Source: Bacillota bacterium
GTDB taxonomy: Bacteria; Bacillota_I; Bacilli_A; Acholeplasmatales; UBA5453
Assembly: GCA_023436805.1 (NCBI GenBank)
Contig: JAEZHT010000063.1
Coordinates: forward strand, 1 to 17,472
DNA length: 17,472 nucleotides
Direction: 5' to 3'
The translations under genes were made by a program, and so were the position numbers. The notes under the pieces are model-generated. The model searched no databases, was not told the origin of the DNA, and saw only the letters and a list, made by a program, of their open reading frames with translations. This document shows, piece by piece, positions 7,816 to 14,360 of the stretch (position 1 is the stretch's first letter; every line of letters begins with the position of its first letter).

Positions 7816-7841
7816 TTTCGTTTTAGAAATTACTTTTTTTT
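7808..7841 (+). terminator. Intrinsic terminator of the plsX-rnc-dnaD-nth operon
   Basis: A 12-bp stem pairs 7808-7819 with 7826-7837 (one G-U pair), closing a 6-nt loop (7820-7825). A T run follows to 7841. The nth stop codon lies inside the 5' arm. This is one of the two strongest terminators in the window. Confidence 0.9.
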
Positions 7842-7872
7842 GTCAAAAAAATATTTCTTATTCCTTTCATTT

Positions 7873-7881
7873 TGTGATAAT
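7873..7881 (+). promoter_or_regulatory. Probable extended -10 promoter for the HTH regulator
   Basis: TGTGATAAT is one mismatch from TGnTATAAT. No -35 match lies at normal spacing. Predicted transcription start near 7888 precedes the AAAGGA ribosome site by about 20 nt. Confidence 0.5.
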
Positions 7882-7908
7882 ATGGATTTTGGAAAAATTA
7901 TAAAATAG

Positions 7909-7914
7909 AAAGGA
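7909..7914 (+). promoter_or_regulatory. Ribosome binding site of the HTH regulator
   Basis: AAAGGA is the only Shine-Dalgarno-like site upstream of the regulator. No in-frame ATG, GTG or TTG follows at usable distance. ATT 7919 is 4 nt away, ATT 7925 is 10 nt away, and an out-of-frame TTG 7921 is 6 nt away but reads only TTG-TAT-TAA. Measured as for the other genes here, spacing suits ATT 7925 best. Confidence 0.55.
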
Positions 7915-7924
7915 CTGAATTTGT

Positions 7925-9154
7925 ATTAATCACTCAAAACTGGTCGAGAAGGCCAACAAAAAGCTTTTCAAAGACGAAGAACCCAACATCAAAATTGGGG
8001 CTACCATCAAAATGAAGCGAAAGGAACAAAATAAGACTTTAAGAGAAGTTTCGGAAAAAGCAGACGTTTCATTATCGTTTATAAGCAAGATTGAAAACGA
8101 TCAAATCAAAGCTAACTTAGATCACATTAAAGGGATTCTAGAAGATTTAGAAATTAAAGAAGAAGTATTTCAAATTAATCGGGATATGAGCAAGTGGTAT
8201 GAAGACTTACTCGACTATGAGTTGGATTTAGCCAATCCGAATATGTCTTTCAAACCAGTCACAGAAAACCGCGATGATTTTCAAAGTAAAATCATTGATC
8301 TGGCTGTAAATGTGAAAAAAGGTTATTATGGTCAGTCTGAACAAAATATTACCATGTTGATTACAGCGATGGACAATATGAAACCCATCGAAGTTGCGAT
8401 ATTCTTACTAATTGTTGCTGAATACTATATACAAATTGATGAGTATTTTAAAGCTTCTGAGCTCCTTGAAATTGTTCTAAATAAAGAGTTCGTTCATGAA
8501 AAAGTCAATTTATGGTTACATGAATTGCTCTTTAAGGTATCTTTATGTTCGAAAAATGAACATTATGTCACACAACTATTCAATTATCTACAAGAAATGT
8601 ATATTATGTATAACCTTTATGGAAAATCTACTGAAAAAAGAATGGAATACATAAAATATTGTGCATATATAAAAGATGAATCATTTTTCAAAAAACTCCT
8701 CAGTTTTGATGATCATACCGAGCACAAAAAAGCACACTTGTTACATGTATTCTTAAATGAGAAAAACAGTAAACTTAAACAAGAACTAGAAAAAGTCGGT
8801 GAAAATCCTGCCTTTAGTTTAATCCAAACTTTGTATCACCATGTAACCAATCAACCACATAAAGCAGAGCATTGGGCAAATCAATTATGCGATCATGCAT
8901 ACGATTCACCCATTGAACAGTTTTACAAAAATTATATGAAGGCCATTTATATTACAAAAGACCCAGGACAATACCTCAAGTCAGTTTTAGGTGTGAAAGG
9001 CAAGTTCTTTTATAACACTGCAGTCATTGAGATTGCTTTTGAGTATTATATTGAATGGCTGATGTCAGTCCATCGTTATAAGGAATGTACAACAATCATG
9101 CAGATGGTTGTTAAGCGATTGAATGATATTCGGAAAAACTTAGAAATATTTTAG
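7925..9154 (+). CDS. HTH (XRE-type) transcriptional regulator with long helical C-terminal region
   Basis: Predicted DNA-binding regulator, about 409 aa from ATT 7925. An XRE/HTH_3 domain spans residues 23-77: IKIGATIKMKRKEQNKTL, then SLSFISKIEN, the classic helix-turn-helix pattern. The rest is leucine- and aromatic-rich and predicted helical, like the TPR-type sensor halves of peptide- or ligand-binding XRE regulators, but I see no defining repeat. The first ATG (8012) falls inside HTH helix 1, and the nine residues before it fit the family, so translation must begin further upstream. The frame opens after a TGA at 7916 with only ATT or CTG start candidates (see findings). The C-terminal half is markedly AT-rich. 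It stands directly before an ABC exporter pair whose promoter holds a palindrome, suggesting it controls export. Ligand unknown. Confidence 0.75.
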   Translation: MNHSKLVEKANKKLFKDEEPNIKIGATIKMKRKEQNKTLREVSEKADVSLSFISKIENDQIKANLDHIKGILEDLEIKEEVFQINRDMSKWYEDLLDYELDLANPNMSFKPVTENRDDFQSKIIDLAVNVKKGYYGQSEQNITMLITAMDNMKPIEVAIFLLIVAEYYIQIDEYFKASELLEIVLNKEFVHEKVNLWLHELLFKVSLCSKNEHYVTQLFNYLQEMYIMYNLYGKSTEKRMEYIKYCAYIKDESFFKKLLSFDDHTEHKKAHLLHVFLNEKNSKLKQELEKVGENPAFSLIQTLYHHVTNQPHKAEHWANQLCDHAYDSPIEQFYKNYMKAIYITKDPGQYLKSVLGVKGKFFYNTAVIEIAFEYYIEWLMSVHRYKECTTIMQMVVKRLNDIRKNLEIF

Positions 9155-9191
9155 AAAAAGCCGATAAATAGCGAAAAAATGCCCGGAAGCG

Positions 9192-9220
9192 TTGACATAC
9201 TTCAATACATTAAGTATACT
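9192..9220 (+). promoter_or_regulatory. Consensus housekeeping-sigma promoter for the ABC exporter pair
   Basis: TTGACA (9192-9197), exactly 17 nt, then TATACT (9215-9220). It is the only promoter in the window with a consensus -35. Predicted start near 9227 leaves about 22 nt of leader holding AAGGAGGG (9235-9242), 6 nt before ATG 9249. Confidence 0.85.
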
Positions 9221-9224
9221 TAAT
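9209..9224 (+). promoter_or_regulatory. Perfect 16-bp palindrome over the -10 box (candidate operator)
   Basis: ATTAAGTATACTTAAT equals its own reverse complement and covers the whole -10 hexamer of the exporter promoter. A partial direct copy of the half-site (ATACTTCAATA, 9197-9207) lies 19 nt upstream, next to the -35. A dimeric repressor bound here would block RNA polymerase. The upstream HTH gene product is the obvious candidate, by inference only. Confidence 0.6.
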
Positions 9225-9248
9225 AATTGGACGGAAGGAGGGCATTAT

Positions 9249-11060
9249 ATGCGATTAATAAAATTAATAAAAACCGCTAAAGGACTTTATTTCCTTTTAG
9301 CACTCATCATTCTTGTTGTGATGTTTAATCGTTTTACCTATTCCTACGTACCGCTATTCACTCAATACATCATCGATTTATTGGATGTGGGCACCTCTAC
9401 TGCAAACTTTCCTAAATTTGTTACCGATGTTTTTGAACAAGGTAGCGACATCATTCAAATCATCATGATTGTTTCGATTACCATGGTATTTTATCAAGCA
9501 ATGCGATTTACCATGTTATTCGTCGAAGAATATGCCCAAGGGCGATTCTCAGAGGGTGTTTCTAAGCGTCTTAGAGACCGATTATACAGTCATATTCAAT
9601 CTTTAGATTATAGTTTTCACAATAATGCAGATACTGGTGACCTCGTTCAAAGAGTCACTTCCGATATCGAAGCCATGAGTAATTTCCTAGCGAACCGATT
9701 ACCTGAGTTCTTTAGACTGATGGCAACCATTACATTTGGAGCAATCCAAATCTACGCCATCAGCCCAACCATGGTGCTCATCGCGTTAGGGATGGTACCG
9801 ATATCTGCTGCGACATCGATTTGGTACTTTAAAAAAGTCGATAAATCCTTTAAAGTGATTGAAGAATCTGAAGCGAAAATGATGACCGTGATTCAAGAAA
9901 ACCTAAGCGGTGCACGAATCGTTAGAGCTTTTGCAAACGAGGCATTCGAGATTGAAAAACTCGAAAAGGAAAACAAAAAATACAGCGATCAATTCTTACA
10001 TTTCCAAACCATTTCGTCCAGGTATTGGGGATTTTCAGATACGATTGCGATTACACAATACTTGGTGACCATCATCATTGGGGTCATCTTTGTAAGAGAA
10101 AACATCGTCATCACCGGTGGGCAAATCATCGCAGTACTCATGCTTTTAGGGATGCTCATTTGGCCAATTCGTGGCTTAGGTAGAATGATTGGTGACTTTG
10201 GTCGTGCATTGGTTGCGACCCAAAGAATTTATGAGCTTCTAGAAAAACCAAGCGAATTCAACATCAATGGTACGTTGACCCCTGAAATTAAGGGTGACAT
10301 CGAATTTAGAGATGTTTATTTCAAATTTGCTGATGGTAAAAACAATTTATTGAATGGGGTGAGCTTCCATGTTCGACCAGGACAAACGGTAGCGATTATC
10401 GGTAGAACTGGGTCAGGGAAAACCACCGTCATCAATTTACTTTCACGCATGCTAGAGACCACAGAAGGTGACATCATCATCGATGGGGTATCCATCAAAG
10501 ACATTGAAAAACACCATTTGAGAAAACATATGGGGATCGTTTTACAAGACCCATTCTTATTCTCAAAAACGGTATATGAAAACATCGCGATTTCTAATCC
10601 AAGCACCGATAAAGGTAATGTTTATAAAGCAGCACAAATTGCGGCTATTGAAAAAGACATCCATACTTTTGAAAAAGGGTATGATACTGTGGTTGGTGAA
10701 CGTGGTACGACACTCTCGGGTGGTCAAAAACAAAGGGTTGCAATTGCCCGTATTTTGGTTGCAGACAAGCCAATCTTGGTATTTGACGACTCCTTATCGG
10801 CAGTCGATACCGAAACCGATATGATGATTAGAAGTGCGTTGAAAGACAAAGGGTCCTCATCGACCACCATCATCATCACACACCGTATTACCACTGCGAA
10901 AGAAGCCGATTTGATCATTGTTTTAGAAAACGGCACAGTTTCAGACATTGGTACACACACCACATTAAAAGATAAACCAGGATTATATCAAAAACTATGG
11001 CATATCCAAGGTGAACTAGAAGCCGAATTTATGAAGTTAATAGAGGAGGCGAAATCATGA
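9249..11060 (+). CDS. Heterodimeric ABC exporter subunit, degenerate-site NBD (multidrug-type)
   Basis: Half-transporter of 603 aa with an N-terminal six-helix exporter domain (about residues 1-310) fused to an ATPase domain. Walker A is GRTGSGKT (385-392), with Q-loop QDPFLF, signature LSGGQ (489-493), Walker B ending in D513 and H-loop H545. The residue after the Walker B aspartate is D514 rather than glutamate (FDDSLS), as in the degenerate subunit of BmrC/LmrC/TM287-type pairs. The start is ATG 9249 after AAGGAGGG; the in-frame TTG at 9192 is the promoter -35 and cannot be translated. The end overlaps the partner gene (ATGA). Likely exports drugs, lipids or a peptide from the membrane; substrate not deducible. 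It ends in TGA. Confidence 0.92.
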   Translation: MRLIKLIKTAKGLYFLLALIILVVMFNRFTYSYVPLFTQYIIDLLDVGTSTANFPKFVTDVFEQGSDIIQIIMIVSITMVFYQAMRFTMLFVEEYAQGRFSEGVSKRLRDRLYSHIQSLDYSFHNNADTGDLVQRVTSDIEAMSNFLANRLPEFFRLMATITFGAIQIYAISPTMVLIALGMVPISAATSIWYFKKVDKSFKVIEESEAKMMTVIQENLSGARIVRAFANEAFEIEKLEKENKKYSDQFLHFQTISSRYWGFSDTIAITQYLVTIIIGVIFVRENIVITGGQIIAVLMLLGMLIWPIRGLGRMIGDFGRALVATQRIYELLEKPSEFNINGTLTPEIKGDIEFRDVYFKFADGKNNLLNGVSFHVRPGQTVAIIGRTGSGKTTVINLLSRMLETTEGDIIIDGVSIKDIEKHHLRKHMGIVLQDPFLFSKTVYENIAISNPSTDKGNVYKAAQIAAIEKDIHTFEKGYDTVVGERGTTLSGGQKQRVAIARILVADKPILVFDDSLSAVDTETDMMIRSALKDKGSSSTTIIITHRITTAKEADLIIVLENGTVSDIGTHTTLKDKPGLYQKLWHIQGELEAEFMKLIEEAKS

Positions 11061-12886
11061 ACTACGAAGAACAAGATTTCCAGACCGAAAAGGTCAATTT
11101 AAATACTTGGAAGAAGATCATTGAAACGGTATTCAAATCCAAAAAGAGCGTCATTTTAATGATAATGTTCGTGGTATTGTTATCCTTGTTAGATGCGGTC
11201 ACACCGCTTCTTAACCGCTATGCCATCGACGTATTCTTTAGAGAAAAAGAATTTTCAACGCTCATTCCATTCATCATTTTGAATTTATTAGTGGCGTTAG
11301 GCTTTGGTCTATCGGTTTGGGGTTTCATTTATCAAGCCGGTAAGATTGAAGTTGCGGTCAATTATGAATTAAGAAAACAGTCTTTCGAGACTTTACAACG
11401 TTTACCATTTGCTTATTTTGATAAAACCCCTCAAGGGTGGATCATGGCACGTATGACATCAGACTCACGAAAACTTGCGAACGTCATCTCTTGGGGTGTC
11501 GTTGACTTGCTATGGAGTTTTGTCGTGATGGTAACCATCCTCATCGTCATGTTCGTACTGGAATGGCGTTTAGCGCTCATTGTCACAGCTGCAATCCCTG
11601 TGATGGCACTGGTTGCGTGGTACTTTAGAAAGAAAATTTTGGTTCATTACCGTGAAGCCAGAAAAGTCAATTCACAAGTCACTGCGTCTTATAACGAATC
11701 CTTTATGGGTGCGAAAACCACCAAGAGCTTAGCCATTGAAGCTGAAAACTATGATGAATTTAAAGCGAAAACAGGTTTACTCAGACGAGCGAATGTCAAA
11801 GCCGTATTTTTCCAATCGGTATTCAGCCCAATCATGTTGTTGATTTCATACATCGTGATTGCGTTTGTATCCATCGAAGGTGGGAATGAAGTATTGAAGT
11901 TTGCCATTTCGGTCGGTACCTTATACGCATTCATCGAGTATTCTGTACGTTTTTTTGAACCGATCATGCAAATCTCACGTATTTTGGCACAATTTCAACA
12001 GGCACAAGCCAGTGCTGAACGTGTCATTCAATTGATTGAAACTCAACCGGAAATTACGGATAGCCCTGAAGTAGTTGAGAAATATGGTGACTTGTTACAT
12101 CCGAAATATGATAACTGGGAACCAATTGAAGGCGATGTTGAGTTTAAAGATGTGACTTTCCATTATTTGGAAAATGAAATCATCTTACAAAACTTTAACC
12201 TCAAGGTAAAACGTGGTACCTCTGTAGCCTTAGTAGGACATACTGGGTCTGGTAAAACCACCATCATCAACTTATTATCGAGATTTTACGAGCCAAAACA
12301 AGGCGAAATCCTCATCGATGGTGTGAATTATAAAAATCGCAGCATGCACTGGTTACATAAACGCTTAGGGTATGTGCTTCAAACGCCACATCTATTCTCA
12401 GGAACCATCATGGAAAATATTCGCTATGGTCGATTAGAGGCTACCGATGAACAAGTCATTGAAGCGTCAAAAGCGATTGGTGCCGATGAATTCATCTCTC
12501 AAATGGATAAAGGTTATCAAAGTGAAGTAGGTGAAGGTGGTAATAAACTTTCAACCGGTCAAAAACAATTGATCAGTTTTGCTAGAGCCATCCTCGCTGA
12601 CCCAAGATTACTCATTTTGGATGAAGCGACATCCTCGATCGACTCTGAATCCGAACAAGTGATTCAACAAGCCACCGATAAGTTATTAAAAGGTAGAACC
12701 TCTTTCATCGTTGCGCACAGACTATCAACGATTGTCAAAAGTGACCTCATCATTTATCTATCGGGTGGCAAAATCATTGAACAGGGTGACCACCGCACAT
12801 TGCTTGAAAAACGCGGTGCTTACTTCGAATTATATAAGCGACAATTCTTAACAGAACAACAAGAAAAAATGGAAAAAGCATTATAA
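11057..12886 (+). CDS. Heterodimeric ABC exporter subunit, catalytic NBD (multidrug-type)
   Basis: Partner half-transporter of 609 aa: exporter membrane domain (about residues 30-320), then an ATPase domain. Walker A is GHTGSGKT (394-401). The signature deviates as LSTGQ (498-502). Walker B D522 is followed by the catalytic glutamate E523 (LDEATSS), with H-loop H554. Together with the upstream subunit this predicts one full hydrolysis site (E523 here with the partner's LSGGQ) and one degenerate site (D514 of the partner with LSTGQ here), as in BmrCD, LmrCD and TM287/288. GAGGAGG at 11043-11049 is 7 nt before the ATG, which overlaps the TGA of the first subunit. A terminator follows directly, so the pair is the end of its operon. 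Confidence 0.92.
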   Translation: MNYEEQDFQTEKVNLNTWKKIIETVFKSKKSVILMIMFVVLLSLLDAVTPLLNRYAIDVFFREKEFSTLIPFIILNLLVALGFGLSVWGFIYQAGKIEVAVNYELRKQSFETLQRLPFAYFDKTPQGWIMARMTSDSRKLANVISWGVVDLLWSFVVMVTILIVMFVLEWRLALIVTAAIPVMALVAWYFRKKILVHYREARKVNSQVTASYNESFMGAKTTKSLAIEAENYDEFKAKTGLLRRANVKAVFFQSVFSPIMLLISYIVIAFVSIEGGNEVLKFAISVGTLYAFIEYSVRFFEPIMQISRILAQFQQAQASAERVIQLIETQPEITDSPEVVEKYGDLLHPKYDNWEPIEGDVEFKDVTFHYLENEIILQNFNLKVKRGTSVALVGHTGSGKTTIINLLSRFYEPKQGEILIDGVNYKNRSMHWLHKRLGYVLQTPHLFSGTIMENIRYGRLEATDEQVIEASKAIGADEFISQMDKGYQSEVGEGGNKLSTGQKQLISFARAILADPRLLILDEATSSIDSESEQVIQQATDKLLKGRTSFIVAHRLSTIVKSDLIIYLSGGKIIEQGDHRTLLEKRGAYFELYKRQFLTEQQEKMEKAL

Positions 12887-12892
12887 AAATGG

Positions 12893-12927
12893 ATGGCTAG
12901 GTCACAATCGACTTAGCCATTTCTTTT
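12893..12927 (+). terminator. Intrinsic terminator after the ABC exporter pair
   Basis: An 11-bp stem pairs 12893-12903 with 12910-12920 (one G-U pair), around the loop ACAATC. TTCTTTT follows. It starts 7 nt after the stop codon of the second subunit. Confidence 0.9.
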
Positions 12928-12957
12928 ATATTTAACCATATGCGGTATATATCGAGT

Positions 12958-12964
12958 GGTGATC
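12958..12964 (+). promoter_or_regulatory. Ribosome binding site deciding the start of the Ig-repeat protein
   Basis: GGTGATC can pair with the common 16S 3' end beyond the core anti-Shine-Dalgarno and lies 6 nt before ATG 12971. The in-frame GTG codons at 12956 and 12959 overlap it and have no purine-rich site of their own, so ATG is preferred. Confidence 0.45.
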
Positions 12965-12970
12965 AATACG

Positions 12971-14329
12971 ATGAAGAAAGTTTATGTGGTTTTTCTCTTA
13001 TGGCTCTTTATACCGGTATCCATTCAAGCAAACGCCGTGTTTTTTACATGGCACAACACAGCCTTGGTGATCCCTTTGGGTGATCCATTAGAGCCTTTTT
13101 TAAATATGCCTTACGCCACATTGAATGCGCCAAATGAAGACCCACTCATGTACTATGAAAAAAACGGTGTGAACTACACATACCAGTCGGTCATTCAAAC
13201 GAGTGTCGTTAAAACATATAAACTTGATTTTAGGGTGTATTCACCCAAATATCGAATCAGTTCAACTCAAACCATCACGATTCAAGTGGTGGATACGATT
13301 TCACCGACATTTCATCGAATACCTGCACTTGAAGTGCCCGTATTTTCTAAAACGGTGGATTACACACAGGGGTTACAATATAGCGATAATTATACGATAA
13401 CCAACAAAATCACCCTTAAAGTGGATTCGAATGCGGTTAATCTCAATCAAATCGGGGCTTACCCTGTACTTTATACCATTTTTGATGAGTTCGGCAATGA
13501 AGCCAAAGTCATGACCTACATCATTGTAAAAGATTATTACGCACCGATGATTACACAAACCAAACCCATTGTATTGAATCCAGGACAGGCATTTAATTTA
13601 GTTGAATTTTTCCTAATCAAAGATAATTATGATGTTTTTGTACATAGCATAGTCCATGATGAAACGGTCGATTACGATACCATCGGCATTTATCCCATTG
13701 GTATTGAAGTATATGATTTAAGTGGTAATCACCAACGTCTTGATACGACACTCGAAATCAGAGATGTAACTCCGCCAGAATTGTTTTTAAAGGCCGATGA
13801 ACTTTATGTCCATATCTATGAAGCATTGGATTTAAAATCCCTCATTCTAAAAGTTAAAGACAATCACAGTCTTTTATCCATAGATGATGTTACTATTGCC
13901 ACCGATTTGGATTTGAATCGCGTGGGTTTCTATGAAGCATTGTTTGAGCTCAAGGATCAATCGGGTTTGAAGACATCTCAATCGGTAAGAATATATGTGG
14001 TGGATAAAATCAAACCATCCGTGACTTTCGACCCAATGACCATAAAAAAAGGGTACCCTTATGACTTGATGACAGGCATCCATAATGAAACAGAAGACAC
14101 CATTCAAATCCATGTTCATGACACCAATTTAGAAATGAAAAAAGGGTCTTATGATGTCGTTTATATCATCATAGATGCCTATGGTAATCACACAACCGCC
14201 ATCCGTCAAGTCACCGTCCATGAAGAAACCTCTGAAGTATCTCTAGCCATTTATGTCATTTCCGGGCTCGTCATCCTCATCACCATTTCTTTAGGTTCAC
14301 TTTGGTTTTGGAAAAAAAGACAGCTTTAG
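12971..14329 (+). CDS. Secreted, membrane-anchored protein with tandem bacterial Ig-like repeats
   Basis: Surface protein of 452 aa, function unknown. Residues 1-22 form a signal peptide with MKK, a hydrophobic core and a likely cleavage near QANA. An N-terminal segment to about 112 is followed by four Ig-like units of 67-80 residues, ending near 192, 269, 349 and 416. Linkers recur as VVDTISP, VKDYYAP, IRDVTPP and VVDKIKP. Each unit has a G-x-Y strand then a D-x-x-G turn (GAYPVLY, GIYPIGI, GFYEALF, GSYDVVY), as in DUF5011-like/HYR-like folds. Residues 423-446 form a transmembrane helix followed by KKRQL, so the repeats face outside. There is no LPxTG motif, as expected for a wall-less cell. 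Adhesion or surface-coat roles are plausible only. No convincing promoter was found. Confidence 0.75.
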   Translation: MKKVYVVFLLWLFIPVSIQANAVFFTWHNTALVIPLGDPLEPFLNMPYATLNAPNEDPLMYYEKNGVNYTYQSVIQTSVVKTYKLDFRVYSPKYRISSTQTITIQVVDTISPTFHRIPALEVPVFSKTVDYTQGLQYSDNYTITNKITLKVDSNAVNLNQIGAYPVLYTIFDEFGNEAKVMTYIIVKDYYAPMITQTKPIVLNPGQAFNLVEFFLIKDNYDVFVHSIVHDETVDYDTIGIYPIGIEVYDLSGNHQRLDTTLEIRDVTPPELFLKADELYVHIYEALDLKSLILKVKDNHSLLSIDDVTIATDLDLNRVGFYEALFELKDQSGLKTSQSVRIYVVDKIKPSVTFDPMTIKKGYPYDLMTGIHNETEDTIQIHVHDTNLEMKKGSYDVVYIIIDAYGNHTTAIRQVTVHEETSEVSLAIYVISGLVILITISLGSLWFWKKRQL

Positions 14330-14331
14330 TA

Positions 14332-14340
14332 TGTTATACT
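14332..14340 (+). promoter_or_regulatory. Possible extended -10 promoter for dnaE
   Basis: TGTTATACT starts 3 nt after the stop of the Ig-repeat gene. It has the TGn extension and one mismatch to TATAAT, and no -35 at normal spacing. The predicted transcript would begin near 14347, leaving only about 14 nt before the dnaE ATG, with AGGA (14348-14351) at its very 5' end. Confidence 0.45.
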
Positions 14341-14360
14341 AGGAAATAGGATGTGATGGT

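Noticed and set aside
7921..7929. TTG-TAT-TAA as a regulatory two-codon leader peptide
   Set aside because: Kept only as part of the start-codon puzzle of the regulator. A two-codon frame cannot be supported as a gene on its own.
9179..9223. Short open frame of 14 codons (MPGSVDILQYIKYT) before the exporter, as a possible signal peptide gene
   Set aside because: No ribosome site precedes it, it overlaps the exporter -35, -10 and palindrome, and the predicted transcript starts downstream of it.
9192..9248. TTG 9192 as start of the first ABC subunit
   Set aside because: This TTG is the promoter -35 itself and lies upstream of the predicted transcript start. ATG 9249 has AAGGAGGG 6 nt upstream.
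12946..12951. TATATA as a -10 box for the Ig-repeat gene
   Set aside because: It would start transcription at or inside the ribosome binding site, and no -35 or TGn extension accompanies it.
13283..14220. Internal repeats in the Ig-repeat gene as DNA-level repeats or a recombination hotspot
   Set aside because: Similarity is only at protein level. The nucleotide sequences of the units are too diverged for slippage or homologous exchange.
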